64,000 nucleotides of DNA from Corynebacterium appendicis CIP 107643 (lineage in GTDB: Bacteria > Actinomycetota > Actinomycetes > Mycobacteriales > Mycobacteriaceae). Positions within the stretch are counted from its first letter, which is position 1; the number at the start of each line of letters is the position of its first letter. The notes under the pieces were generated by a model. It saw only the letters and a list, made by a program, of their open reading frames with translations. It ran no database searches and was not told the DNA's origin. The stretch covers positions 372,001 through 436,000 of the forward strand of contig NZ_CP046976.1 in NCBI RefSeq assembly GCF_030408415.1. Reading direction: 5' to 3'. The translations under genes and the position numbers were made by a program. Of the stretch, positions 24,690-34,827 are shown piece by piece.

Positions 24690-26903
24690 TTAGTTCTCCA
24701 GCTGGTCGATAATCCGGTTGAACGTCTCGGACGGGCGCATGACCTTGGTGACCTTCTCCTCGTCGAACCAGTAGTAGCCGCCGAGGTCGGAGGGGGAGCC
24801 TTGGACGTCGAGAAGCTCCTGCAGGATGGTCTCCTCGTTGTCGCGGAGCTCGGCGGCGATCTTCTCGAAGCCGGAGGCGAGCTCGGTGTCGTCGGTCTGC
24901 TTGGCCAGCTCGTCGGCCCAGTAGCGGGCGATGAAGTAGTGGGAGCCGCGGTCGTCGATCTCGCCTGCCTTGCGGGACGGGGAACGGCCCTCGTCGAGGA
25001 AGGTCTCGATGGCGCGGTCTAGGGTGTCGCCAAGCACGCCGGCGCGGGCGTTGTCGTTCTTCTCCTGCTCGTGGCGGAAGGACTCGGTCAGGGCGAGGTA
25101 CTCGCCAAGCGAATCCCAGCGCAGGTGGTTTTCGGCTTCGACCTGCTGGACGTGCTTCGGTGCGGAGCCGCCCGCGCCGGTCTCGAACAGGCCGCCGCCG
25201 GCCATGAGCGGGACGACGGAGAGCATCTTGGCGGAGGTGCCCAGCTCGAGGATGGGGAACAGATCGGTGTTGTAGTCGCGCAGCACGTTGCCGGTGACGG
25301 AAATGGTGTCCTCGCCGCGGCGGATGCGGTCGACGGTGATCTTGGTGGCTTCCTCCGGGGATGCGAAGGAGATGTCCAAGCCGTCGGTGTCCAGGTCGGC
25401 GAGCTGCTTCTCGGCGATCTGCTGGATATTGGTGTCGTGGGCGCGCTTCGGGTCGAGCCAGAAAATGGTCTTCATGCCGGACTTGCGTGCGCGGTCGACA
25501 GCCAGCTTGACCCAGTCGGCGATGGCGGGGCCGCCGGTGTGGCAGGAGCGCCAGATATCGCCCTTTTCAACGGAGTGCTCCATCAGGACGGTGCCGTCGG
25601 AGGAGACGACCTGCATGGTGCCGTCGAAAGGCATCTTGAAGGTCTTGTCGTGGGAGCCGTACTCCTCGGCCTTCTGCGCCATGAGGCCGACGTTGGGGGA
25701 GGTGCCCATGGTGGTCGGGTCGTAGGCGCCGTTTGCGCGGCAGTCGTCGATGACGGCCTGGTAGACGCCGGCGTAGGAGGAGTCCGGGATGACGGCCAGG
25801 GTGTCTTCTTCCTGGTCGTCGGCATTCCACATGTGGCCGGAGGTGCGGATCATGGCTGGCATGGAAGCGTCGACGATGACGTCGGACGGCACGTGCAGGT
25901 TGGTGATGCCCTTGGCGGAGTTCACCTGTGCTAGAGCCGGGCCGTCAGCCATGGCCTTGTCGAAGGCGGCGCGGATTTCCTCACCGTTGTTCAGGTCGTT
26001 GAGGCCGGAGTAGATGGCGCCGAGGCCGGATTCGCCGTCGAGGCCGGCCTCGAGAAGCTCGGTGCCGTATTGGTCGTAGACGTCCTTGAAGAAGGCGCGG
26101 ACGGCGTGGCCGAACAGGATGGGGTCAGAGACCTTCATCATGGTGGCCTTGAGGTGGACGGAAAAGAGGATGCCCTCCTCCTTGGCGCGCTTGACGGCTT
26201 CGAGCAAGAACGCGTCGAGCGCCTTGACGGACATGAAGGTCGCGTCGACGACGTCACCGGCGGCGACCTTCACATCGTCGCGGAAGACGCGCTCCTTGTC
26301 CTCGCCGACGAGCTTCATGGTCAGCGTGTCGTCCTTGTCCAGGATGACGGACTTCTCGTTGTGGCGGAAGTCGCCGCTCGTCATGGTGGCTACGTTGGTC
26401 TTGGAATCAGCGGACCATTCGCCCATGGAGTGCGGGTGCTTGCGGGCGAAGTTCTTCACCGAGCGCGGTGCGCGGCGGTCGGAGTTGCCCTGGCGCAGGA
26501 CGGGGTTGACGGCGGAGCCCTTCACAGCGTCGTAACGCGCGCGGATGTCCTCCTGCGTCTCGTTGGTGGGGTTTGCCGGGTAGTCGGGGATATCGAAGCC
26601 GGCGTCCTGCAGCTCCTTGATCGCCTTGCGCAGCTGCACGAGCGATGCGGAGATATTCGGCAGCTTCACGATATTGGCGTCGCGGGTGCCCGCCAGCTCG
26701 CCGAGCTCCTCCAGGAAGTCAGGTACCCGCTGGTCGTTGCCCAGGTAGTCGGGGAATTGCGCGAGGATGCGGCCGGCGAGGGAGATGTCGTAGGTCTCCA
26801 CGTCGACGCCTGCGTTGGAGGCGAATGCTTCGACGATCGGTTTGAGGGAGTAGGTCGCTAGAAGCGGGGCTTCGTCCGTCTTGGTCCAGATGATTTTGGC
26901 CAT
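24690..26903 (-). CDS. icd: monomeric NADP-dependent isocitrate dehydrogenase
   Basis: A 737-residue monomeric isocitrate dehydrogenase, the usual form in corynebacteria, oxidising isocitrate to 2-oxoglutarate with NADP. Full length for the family (about 735-745). Recognisable segments are [20 protein letters not shown] at the N-terminus, [33 protein letters not shown] (phosphate and substrate binding), [20 protein letters not shown] and [28 protein letters not shown] ribosome binding site lies close before ATG 26903. It is transcribed alone, with its own terminator. Confidence 0.96.
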   Translation of the reverse strand: MAKIIWTKTDEAPLLATYSLKPIVEAFASNAGVDVETYDISLAGRILAQFPDYLGNDQRVPDFLEELGELAGTRDANIVKLPNISASLVQLRKAIKELQDAGFDIPDYPANPTNETQEDIRARYDAVKGSAVNPVLRQGNSDRRAPRSVKNFARKHPHSMGEWSADSKTNVATMTSGDFRHNEKSVILDKDDTLTMKLVGEDKERVFRDDVKVAAGDVVDATFMSVKALDAFLLEAVKRAKEEGILFSVHLKATMMKVSDPILFGHAVRAFFKDVYDQYGTELLEAGLDGESGLGAIYSGLNDLNNGEEIRAAFDKAMADGPALAQVNSAKGITNLHVPSDVIVDASMPAMIRTSGHMWNADDQEEDTLAVIPDSSYAGVYQAVIDDCRANGAYDPTTMGTSPNVGLMAQKAEEYGSHDKTFKMPFDGTMQVVSSDGTVLMEHSVEKGDIWRSCHTGGPAIADWVKLAVDRARKSGMKTIFWLDPKRAHDTNIQQIAEKQLADLDTDGLDISFASPEEATKITVDRIRRGEDTISVTGNVLRDYNTDLFPILELGTSAKMLSVVPLMAGGGLFETGAGGSAPKHVQQVEAENHLRWDSLGEYLALTESFRHEQEKNDNARAGVLGDTLDRAIETFLDEGRSPSRKAGEIDDRGSHYFIARYWADELAKQTDDTELASGFEKIAAELRDNEETILQELLDVQGSPSDLGGYYWFDEEKVTKVMRPSETFNRIIDQLEN

Positions 26904-27020
26904 GGGTCACCTCAAATAATCAGAATGTTCTATTTCTCAATGTGTCAGCCCACCAGCGTACCCACTAACCTTTTGGTCCGCCGACTAGGCTCCGTGCACC
27001 GCACGGTAAGGTGGGCCCGC

Positions 27021-27926
27021 ATGAGCCTCACTATCGCATCCGTCAACGTCAACGGCATCCGCGCGGCCACGAAGGTGCGCAACGAGAACAATCCGGGCAT
27101 GCTCGCCTGGCTCGAGGAGACATCGGCTGATGTGGTGCTAATGCAAGAGGTCCGGGCGACTCAGGAGCAGTCGGAGAAGGCGCTCGCGCCCGCGATCGAG
27201 CAGGGTTGGCACGTCTATTTCGCGCCCGCCGCGGCGAAGGGGCGCGCAGGCGTCGGCATCGCGTCGCGCACACCGCTTTTAAACGTCCGCATCGGCATCC
27301 CCGAGTTCGAGGATTCCGGCCGCTTCATCGCGGGCACGCTTGACGACGGCACCGTGGTCTCCTCCCTCTACCTCCCCTCCGGCAGCACCGGAACGGAGAA
27401 GCAGGACGAGAAGTGGCGCTTCTTGGACCAGTTCGAGCCGTTGCTCAACCAGTGGGCTGAAGAGAATAAGGACATGGTGATCGGCGGTGACTGGAATATC
27501 TGCCACCGCCGCGAGGACCTGAAGAACTGGAAGGGCAACCAGAAGTCCTCCGGTTTCCTGCCGGGGGAGCGCGCGTTCATGGACTCTGTCTTCGGCTGCT
27601 TCCCGGATGATGAGGCGCAGGACGTGGACGCCAAGGACGAGGCCGGTTTCTTCGGCGCTGTTGAATATGTCAGCGACCTCCGCCGCGCCGCCTGCGCCGA
27701 GCCCCGCTGGTTCGATGTGGCCCGCCGCCTGCAACCCGATGATGCTCCTTATACCTGGTGGACCTACCGCGGCCAGGCATTCAACAACAATGCGGGCTGG
27801 CGCATCGACTACCAGGCCGCCACCGCCAGCATGCTCGAGCGCGCTCAGCGCACCTGGGTGGAAAAGGCTGCGACGGTGGAGGAGCGCTGGTCCGACCACT
27901 CGCCGCTGCTCGTCGAGTACAGCTAG
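27021..27926 (+). CDS. xthA: exodeoxyribonuclease III (XthA/ExoA family)
   Basis: A 301-residue endonuclease/exonuclease/phosphatase-fold enzyme acting at abasic sites in base excision repair. Motifs are ASVNVNGIRAA, MQEVRATQEQ (metal-binding Glu), SLYLPSGS, GGDWNICHRRED and the C-terminal WSDHSPLLVEY with the catalytic Asp-His. The ATG at 27021 (MSLTIASVNVNG) is preferred to upstream codons because TAAGGT lies 8 nt before it and the family N-terminus begins here. Confidence 0.92.
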   Translation: MSLTIASVNVNGIRAATKVRNENNPGMLAWLEETSADVVLMQEVRATQEQSEKALAPAIEQGWHVYFAPAAAKGRAGVGIASRTPLLNVRIGIPEFEDSGRFIAGTLDDGTVVSSLYLPSGSTGTEKQDEKWRFLDQFEPLLNQWAEENKDMVIGGDWNICHRREDLKNWKGNQKSSGFLPGERAFMDSVFGCFPDDEAQDVDAKDEAGFFGAVEYVSDLRRAACAEPRWFDVARRLQPDDAPYTWWTYRGQAFNNNAGWRIDYQAATASMLERAQRTWVEKAATVEERWSDHSPLLVEYS

Positions 27927-27929
27927 GAG

Positions 27930-28334
27930 CTACCGGTTCGCCGCAGCCCCCGGCGAAATGACGTTGAGGCCGCTGTTCTCTGCGGCCTCTGCAATGCGGT
28001 GGTCGTAGGTCACCATCGTGGTGCAGCCGCCCAGCATTGCGGCGGAGATGTGAATTGCGTCGAGCGACCTGAGGTGTTTTCCGGGGAGGGTGCCGGCGTG
28101 TTGGAAGGCCAGCCGATCGAGGTCGAAAATCTGAAGGCGGAATAGCAGATCGTTGACCGATGATGCGTCGAGTGAGGCGCGTCTTTGGCGGGCGCGGTTG
28201 AGCTCGGTGACGAGCAGCGTCGACGACGTGAGAAGAGGTTTCTCAGTGTCGATGGCCTCGACAAAGGCCGGAGATTCCTCTTCGAACACGAGCAGTTTCA
28301 TTGCCGCAGATGTGTCTAAATACCAAGTGTCCAT
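27930..28334 (-). CDS. vapC: PIN-domain toxin (VapC-like)
   Basis: A 134-residue PIN ribonuclease. The metal-binding acidic residues are visible: Asp7 in YLDTSAAMKLL, Glu in VTELNRARQ, Asp in HLRSLDAIHISAAM and Asp in VTYDHRIAEAA. It is encoded 5 bp after its antitoxin and ends 4 bp from the convergent xthA gene. The pair looks intact, so it is probably an active type II toxin-antitoxin module. Confidence 0.88.
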   Translation of the reverse strand: MDTWYLDTSAAMKLLVFEEESPAFVEAIDTEKPLLTSSTLLVTELNRARQRRASLDASSVNDLLFRLQIFDLDRLAFQHAGTLPGKHLRSLDAIHISAAMLGGCTTMVTYDHRIAEAAENSGLNVISPGAAANR

Positions 28335-28339
28335 CGCGG

Positions 28340-28684
28340 CTACAGCCTTTTTTCCCGGAGACCATCGAGCAGTTCTGCAGTGCTGATATCGAGCTTGATC
28401 ATGTTCTCGGTATTGAAGATCTGCGGCTTCGACGGCGGGGTGTAGGTCAACCGTGAACGGTAGGGCCCACGGAGGCCGGTCAGGCGGGCGACTGGGCGCC
28501 CGCGGTTGGTGATGATGAATTCGGCGCCCTGCTCTACTTCGCGCAGGATCCTGCTGCTGTCGTTGCGCAGTTCACGCTGCGGGATCGTGCGCGGCTCGGA
28601 AGGGGAGCTGGGGCCGTCGGTTGTGGGAGTGTGTGGAGTGGGTTCGGACGGATCGGACGAGTTGGGAACTGGTGCGGTAGACAT
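28340..28684 (-). CDS. vapB: Phd/YefM-family antitoxin
   Basis: A 114-residue antitoxin. The Phd/YefM DNA-binding domain is RTIPQRELRNDSSRILREVEQGAEFIITNRGRPVARL (about residues 35-70). A Ser/Pro/Thr-rich extension of about 30 residues precedes it, which is unusual. The C-terminal 40 residues would bind the PIN toxin. ATG 28684 was chosen over 28714 because a -10-like TACGCT lies 6 nt upstream on the minus strand. Confidence 0.85.
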   Translation of the reverse strand: MSTAPVPNSSDPSEPTPHTPTTDGPSSPSEPRTIPQRELRNDSSRILREVEQGAEFIITNRGRPVARLTGLRGPYRSRLTYTPPSKPQIFNTENMIKLDISTAELLDGLREKRL

Positions 28685-28770
28685 GCTACGAGCGTAGCAA
28701 CAGGGGCGAACCATGCGGAAGGGTTCGGTAGCGGGGCTGGTGGACAGCGCGGGGCGCGAGACCTTGATAA

Positions 28771-29862
<1,092 letters not shown>

Positions 29863-29903
29863 AAGCACGCTTATCGACGGCGGCGTGAACCCCACCCTCC
29901 CCA

Positions 29904-29956
29904 CACCGGCCCGGCACCTCCCGCCACGCCATTACGGCGCAGGTGTCGGGCCGGTG
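29904..29956 (+). terminator. terminator of trpS
   Basis: CACCGGCCCGGCACCT (29904-29919) pairs with AGGTGTCGGGCCGGTG (29941-29956) with one bulge, followed by CTTTA. It lies 40 bp after the trpS stop. Confidence 0.7.
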
Positions 29957-30000
29957 CTTTACCATGTATGAGCGAAACTTAGGAAAGGACTGGAACACCC

Positions 30001-31089
30001 ATGGCAACAGCTACGTCGCCCCGTGAGGGCTTCACGGATGAGCAGGGGATTGAGCGCGCGCACCCGACGCAGCAAGACGGCGGCGCGGTGGAGAAGGTGA
30101 AGGAGAAAGCGCCGCCGGTCGCGCACGCGATGCGCATGAACGAGCGCTTCGGGGCGCAGGGCGGCAATCAATTCGCCGCCGGCATCACGTACTTCTCCGT
30201 GTTGTCGATCTTCCCGTTGGCCATGCTGCTGTTCGCTGGCATAGGTTTCGTCCTGGCGGCGCGCCCGGACCTGATGGCGCAGCTGCAGGAGCAGATCGCC
30301 AACTCGGTCGAGGGCGAGACCGGTGAGATGGTCAATGAGGTCGTTCAAACGGCGATTGACCAGCGTGGCGCCGTCGCCGGCATCGGTTTGCTGACCACGC
30401 TGTGGTCTGGCCTGAGCTGGATGAACCACCTGCGCACGGGTATTTCCGCCATGTGGTCGCTGGACGCGAATGAGGGCGGCGGAAACTTCGTCACAAAGAA
30501 GCTCGCGGACCTGGTCGCGCTCATCGGCTTGCTCGTGTTGTTTGTGCTGGCCTTCGCGGTCACGGCGGTGGGCTCGTCCAGCCTGACCACCACGGCGATG
30601 GAGCACTTCGGCATCGGCAACTTCCCGGGCGCGCGCTTCGTGGTCTGGGTGGCAGGCCTGGTCGCCGGTATCTTCGCCAACTTCTTAGTCTTTTGGTGGA
30701 TGATCGTGTTCATGCCTCGCACCAAGGTGCCGCTCAAGTCGGGCTTCAAGGGAGCGCTTTTGGGTGCCGTGATTTTCGAGCTGATCAAGCAGTTCTCCAC
30801 CGTCATCATCGGCTCTGCCACCGGCAACCCGGCGGGCGCGCTGTTCGGCCCGATCATCTCTCTGATGGTCGTGCTGTACCTGGTCTGGCGCGTGGTCCTC
30901 TACGTCTCCGCCTGGACGGCGACGACGGAGGAATCTCTCGCGCAGGAGAAGCCGGCGATTCCGGAACCGGCCGTGATCAACGTCCGCGCCGGGATCAACG
31001 AGAAGGACAACACCGGCCTTAACCTGGGCATCGGTGCCGCGATCGGCGCTATTGGCGTTGCCGCCGTTTCTTTGCTGACGCGAGACTAA
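30001..31089 (+). CDS. YihY/BrkB-family membrane protein
   Basis: A 362-residue protein with a charged N-terminus (residues 1-50), about six transmembrane segments and a basic/charged C-terminal part. Typical YihY motifs are NQFAAGITYFSVLSIFPLAMLLFAG, GLLTTLWSGLSWMNHLRTGISAMW and PLKSGFKGALLGAVIFELIKQ. The family is often mislabelled ribonuclease BN; its role is unknown. Its last 41 bp overlap the convergent carboxypeptidase gene. Confidence 0.85.
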   Translation: MATATSPREGFTDEQGIERAHPTQQDGGAVEKVKEKAPPVAHAMRMNERFGAQGGNQFAAGITYFSVLSIFPLAMLLFAGIGFVLAARPDLMAQLQEQIANSVEGETGEMVNEVVQTAIDQRGAVAGIGLLTTLWSGLSWMNHLRTGISAMWSLDANEGGGNFVTKKLADLVALIGLLVLFVLAFAVTAVGSSSLTTTAMEHFGIGNFPGARFVVWVAGLVAGIFANFLVFWWMIVFMPRTKVPLKSGFKGALLGAVIFELIKQFSTVIIGSATGNPAGALFGPIISLMVVLYLVWRVVLYVSAWTATTEESLAQEKPAIPEPAVINVRAGINEKDNTGLNLGIGAAIGAIGVAAVSLLTRD

Positions 31090-32413
31090 GCCAGGTCGCG
31101 AGCCCGGCTAGGGCCAGCACGCCGCTGAAGACGGCGATGCCTTCCCACTGGAGGGTGTCGTCGTCTTCGGCATTTCCGGAGGAGTCTTTTCGGTCCTCGC
31201 CGGGGGCATCGGTGACGGGGGTGCCGGTGTTGGAGGGCTCGGCGGTGACGTCGTCAAGCGATGCGATGGCGTCGTCGGACGTGAACTTGTAGCCCTCGTG
31301 AATGAGGTCCTGCGATTGCTCCCACGCGCGGCCCTTGTCGATGGTGGTGTCGAGCACGATCGCCATCAACCGCCGGCCGTCGCGCTCGAGCGCGCCGACG
31401 AATGTGTGCTTCGCGTCGTCCGTGTAGCCCGTCTTGCCGCCGATACCGTCCGGGTCGTTGAGGTAGAGCTGGTTGTCGTTGTAGACGTCGAAGCCCGGAA
31501 GCTCCTCGCCGTCGGGGCCCGTGTAGCCGGGGAAGGGGTACATCTCCGTATTCACGATCTCGCTGAACGTCGGGTTCTGGTACGCCTTCGTGTACGCGAT
31601 GCCCATGTCCCACGCGGAGGTGGACATGCCAGGGGCGTCCAGGCCCGAGTAGCTCGCGGCGCGGGTGTCTGTCATACCCAGCTCTTGGGCCTTCGCATTG
31701 ACCTTGCGCAGCGTCTCCTCGTCGCCGCCCAAAACCTGGGCTAGAGCGTGCGCGGCGTCGTTGCCGGAGACCATGAGCAGGCCGTGCATCAGGTCGTCGA
31801 CCGTGTACGTCCCGTTCGGGCCGAGGCCCACTGCGGACCCCTCCTGGCCGGCGGACTCCTCGCTGACCGTGACCTCTTTGTCCAGCGGTAGCTCGTCGAT
31901 GGCCACGAGCGCGAGCAGCACCTTGATGATCGACGCGGGGCGGTAGCGCCCGTGCGGGTCTTTCATCGCGATGACATCGCCCGTGTCCGCGTCCGCCACC
32001 AGCCACGATGTGGCCAGCACCTTGTCGGAGACCGTGAAGCCGTCCGGCGCGATGACGCCGCAAGGGCCGTCGTATTCGACCGGCAGTGGCGTCGGAGTCG
32101 GCATGCCGGGCGCGATGCGCTCCGACGTGCTCACCGGCTCCTGTGGCTGCGTCGCGTTCGGGCACTCGTCGGTGTTCGGGGCTTCCTCGCGCGGGTCCGG
32201 GTAGTGCGGCGCGTCCTCGTCGGTGGCTTCGGCCTGGGCGTCTGCGCCGGCCTCGGCGTTTGCCGCGGCACCCGGCGCTCCCGGCTCTTCAGCGGCCGTG
32301 ACGGCAGTCTCCGCTTCCTGCGCTAGAGCGGCGGGCTGAGCGGGTAGAGTGACCGGCGTGATCGCTGCGGGGGCGATCGCCGCAGCCAGCGCGAGAGAAA
32401 GCTTCTTCTTCAT
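31049..32413 (-). CDS. D-alanyl-D-alanine carboxypeptidase
   Basis: A 454-residue serine peptidase (S11 type) that trims peptidoglycan stem peptides outside the cell. The signal peptide (about residues 1-30) precedes an acidic, low-complexity region. The three penicillin-binding motifs are present: SxxK in RPASIIKVLLAL, SxN in MVSGNDAAHAL and KTG in GGKTGYTDDAKHTF. A transmembrane helix near the C-terminus (GIAVFSGVLALAGLATWLSL) followed by KKRRQRQ anchors it. ATG 32413 starts the signal peptide; TACACT lies upstream. The 3' end overlaps the YihY gene. Confidence 0.9.
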   Translation of the reverse strand: MKKKLSLALAAAIAPAAITPVTLPAQPAALAQEAETAVTAAEEPGAPGAAANAEAGADAQAEATDEDAPHYPDPREEAPNTDECPNATQPQEPVSTSERIAPGMPTPTPLPVEYDGPCGVIAPDGFTVSDKVLATSWLVADADTGDVIAMKDPHGRYRPASIIKVLLALVAIDELPLDKEVTVSEESAGQEGSAVGLGPNGTYTVDDLMHGLLMVSGNDAAHALAQVLGGDEETLRKVNAKAQELGMTDTRAASYSGLDAPGMSTSAWDMGIAYTKAYQNPTFSEIVNTEMYPFPGYTGPDGEELPGFDVYNDNQLYLNDPDGIGGKTGYTDDAKHTFVGALERDGRRLMAIVLDTTIDKGRAWEQSQDLIHEGYKFTSDDAIASLDDVTAEPSNTGTPVTDAPGEDRKDSSGNAEDDDTLQWEGIAVFSGVLALAGLATWLSLASAKKRRQRQ

Positions 32414-32528
32414 CGTGCGATAAGTGTAGGAGCAGGGGTCCGAAATGCGCTTTATGACCCGCTGTGCCCCAGTTTGTATCCGCGGCAACCAAGCGCAGCC
32501 TCACCTCAAAAATGCCCTCTCACCTGCG

Positions 32529-32547
32529 GTAAGTTAGCCTTAACTTG
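32529..32547 (+). promoter_or_regulatory. candidate DtxR iron box upstream of VIT/CCC1 gene
   Basis: GTAAGTTAGCCTTAACTTG matches the DtxR consensus TTAGGTTAGCCTAACCTAA at 13 of 19 positions and contains a perfect 6-bp inverted repeat AAGTTA-GCCT-TAACTT. It ends 38 bp before the start of an iron/manganese transporter gene, an expected DtxR target. Confidence 0.6.
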
Positions 32548-32585
32548 CTTGCGGTGTTGACTAAGGGCCGGGTAGAACTATGGCC

Positions 32586-33377
32586 ATGAGTGAAAAACAG
32601 AAAACTTCTGCTGCCGAGGAGCAGCAGGTCACCCCGGATGACCTCGAGAGGAACTACCTCGAGAACGACGGCTCTTCCGAGGTCGAGGTTGAAACCCACG
32701 GCATGGGGGAGAAGCTGAACCGTCTCCGCGCAGCCGTGCTCGGCGCGAACGACGGCATCGTTTCCACCGCGGCTGTCGTCGTCGGCGTCGCCGGTGCGAC
32801 CGACAGCACCCGCGAGATCTTCACCGCTGGCCTCGCCGCCCTCGTAGGTGGCGCAATCTCCATGGCGCTCGGCGAGTACGTCTCCGTCTCCTCCCAGCGC
32901 GACGCTGAAAAGGCCGCCGTCGACACCGAGAAAAAACTGCAAGAGCAGGACCCCGAGGCGGAGTTCCGCCACCTGGTCCAGGCGTACAAGAACGACGGGC
33001 TATCCCCGGAGACCGCTCTCGCCGTGGCCCGCGAGCGCACCGAATCCGACCCGCTGTCCGCGCACCTGGAGGTCCACTACGGCCTCGACCAAGACGATAT
33101 CGTCAGCCCGTGGTCCGCCGCGATCGCGTCGTTCCTGTCGTTCTTCGTCGGCGCGTTGCTGCCCCTCGGCGCGATCATGCTTGGCGGCGGCGCCACCACC
33201 CGCGTGGCAGTCTGCGTCGTGGTCACCCTGATCGCCTTGGCTGTCACCGGCGCGATGTCCGCGAAGCTCGGCGGTGCCAAGCCGGGCCGCGCTGTCGTCC
33301 GCCTCGTTGTCGGCGGCGGGTTGGCCCTGGCTGCGACCTTCGCGGTCGGATCGCTGTTCGGCACCGCGGTCGGGTAG
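32586..33377 (+). CDS. VIT1/CCC1-family iron/manganese transporter
   Basis: A 263-residue membrane protein of the vacuolar iron transporter family. The first helix pair is in LNRLRAAVLGANDGIVSTAAVVVGVAGA and TAGLAALVGGAISMALGEYVSVSSQRD, the family signature. A charged cytoplasmic metal-binding domain (about residues 105-165) and three C-terminal helices follow. In bacteria such proteins are thought to export Fe(II) or Mn(II) or aid detoxification. ATG 32586 is preferred over 32580 because TAGAAC lies 7 nt upstream; both are possible. Confidence 0.88.
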   Translation: MSEKQKTSAAEEQQVTPDDLERNYLENDGSSEVEVETHGMGEKLNRLRAAVLGANDGIVSTAAVVVGVAGATDSTREIFTAGLAALVGGAISMALGEYVSVSSQRDAEKAAVDTEKKLQEQDPEAEFRHLVQAYKNDGLSPETALAVARERTESDPLSAHLEVHYGLDQDDIVSPWSAAIASFLSFFVGALLPLGAIMLGGGATTRVAVCVVVTLIALAVTGAMSAKLGGAKPGRAVVRLVVGGGLALAATFAVGSLFGTAVG

Positions 33378-33549
33378 TTCGGGGTGGCTTCCGGTCCGGC
33401 GTTGTTCTTGGCGCCGGCTGGAGGGGCTTTTTCAGCGACCTGGAGAAACTACATTTTGGGGTTCACATCTAGTTTTTGGCCGGGGGTTGGGCCTGAGCCT
33501 AGCCGGAGCAGCCCAGCCGGAACCTAGCCAGCAGGCCGGGCCCTAGAAC
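33378..33549. other. intergenic region with a diverged palindrome arm
   Basis: Positions 33428-33470 align with the right arm of the 24.5-kb palindrome (TTTTTC, GCGACC, GAAACTA, ATTT, GGGGTT, ACA, CT in the same order, about 7 mismatches in 41). The rest is GC-rich with short inverted repeats. No gene is visible. Confidence 0.55.
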
Positions 33550-34788
33550 CTAGAACTTCGAGAAGCGCTTCACCAGCAGATCCTCGAGCTCGCGCCACCC
33601 CTCGGCCTTGTCGGTGAAGGGGGCGGAGGGGACGTAGCCGGCTGCTTCGGTGGAGCCCATCATGTAGGCGAGGTAGTCCTGCATGCGGGGATTGGCGAGC
33701 AGGTAGGAGTTGAGCGAGTCGTCGTCGGCCCAGTCGGCGGCGTCGGCCATGAGCTCGTAGGCCTTGGACATTTGCTGGGTGTCGACAGTGTCGACACCCT
33801 TCTCGATGTCGGAAGCGATGCCGTTGAGCGAGTAGGAGTTGTCAGGGTGGACGGTGACCTCGAGCTCACCGGCGTTGGCGAGGTTCTGCAGGTCGGACCA
33901 GGTGCTCACGCGGGCGAGTTCGTGGTCGTCGTTGTCGACGATCCAGCGCAACATGTGCTTGGTGGTCGGGAAGGTGAAGATCTCGCCGAATTTGCCCAGG
34001 AAGACCGGGGCGTCGCCAAGATAAGTGCGCAAGGTGTAGACGCTCTTGCCCTGGACGGTGATCTTGACCGGGTCGATGCCGGCCTCGGCCCAAGCGGAGG
34101 AGTCGTACGGGTCGGCCGCGTCGCGGGCCTCCTCGGCGTTCTTTTCGGACTGGGCGCGCTGCTCTTCGCGGGCGGCGGTGGCGGTGGCGATGGATTCGGC
34201 GGCGGTGTGGACGCGACCGGCATTCAGCTCGCCGTCGGCGACGACGCGGACGGACTCGTCGAGCGAGGTGACGACGTTTTCCCAGTTGGCCAGCACGGCG
34301 CGGCCGACGCCGGACCACTCGTCGAGGCCGGTTGGGCCGGCGTAGTGCTCGTGGCCGCGGTGGACATTGTTCAGGATCGAGTGGGACGCGAAGAAGATGG
34401 ACGCGTCCTGCGCGGCGGCGACCTCAGCGAGCGAGCGGGAAAGCTGGAAGGTGCGGGAGACCGCGGAGACATTCTCGTGGCTCGGGCGGCCGGCCAGGAA
34501 GGACGGCAGACCGACGATGTCGTAGTAATTCTTCTCGCCCGGCACGACACGGTCGTCGCCACCCGACTGGAAGGCGGACCACTTCGGGTGGTCCACCAGG
34601 TCATGGTCATCGTGGTCCTCGAGGTAGACGAGGAGCGCTTCGGGGCTATTGAAGACGAGGACGTTGTCGGCGTCGCCGAGGAAGGCCTGCCACTCGGAGC
34701 CGCCTTGGCGCCAGGTCGGAGCCCAGAGCGTGTAGAAATCGCCCTCCGTCAATGAGATCTTCACCGGGAGAATCGCGCGCGTAGTCAT
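33550..34788 (-). CDS. conserved hypothetical protein (actinobacterial)
   Basis: A 412-residue acidic soluble protein without signal peptide or membrane segments. It appears to contain two related halves: TLWAPTWRQGGSEWQAFLGDADNVLVFNSPEALLVYLED and VYTLRTYLGDAPVFLGKFGEIFTFPTTKHMLRWIVDND share length and hydrophobic pattern, so an internal duplication is likely. I recognise it only as a conserved protein of corynebacteria and mycobacteria, sometimes labelled primosomal without support. ATG 34788 has TAATGT 8 nt upstream. Confidence 0.7.
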   Translation of the reverse strand: MTTRAILPVKISLTEGDFYTLWAPTWRQGGSEWQAFLGDADNVLVFNSPEALLVYLEDHDDHDLVDHPKWSAFQSGGDDRVVPGEKNYYDIVGLPSFLAGRPSHENVSAVSRTFQLSRSLAEVAAAQDASIFFASHSILNNVHRGHEHYAGPTGLDEWSGVGRAVLANWENVVTSLDESVRVVADGELNAGRVHTAAESIATATAAREEQRAQSEKNAEEARDAADPYDSSAWAEAGIDPVKITVQGKSVYTLRTYLGDAPVFLGKFGEIFTFPTTKHMLRWIVDNDDHELARVSTWSDLQNLANAGELEVTVHPDNSYSLNGIASDIEKGVDTVDTQQMSKAYELMADAADWADDDSLNSYLLANPRMQDYLAYMMGSTEAAGYVPSAPFTDKAEGWRELEDLLVKRFSKF

Positions 34789-34827
34789 GGGCACTCACAT
34801 TACTAAACCCGTGTCCAATTCCTCGAG

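Noticed and set aside
27930..28684. Considered whether the PIN toxin/antitoxin pair was decayed
   Set aside because: All acidic residues of the toxin and the DNA-binding part of the antitoxin are present, and spacing is normal, so it was kept as an intact module.
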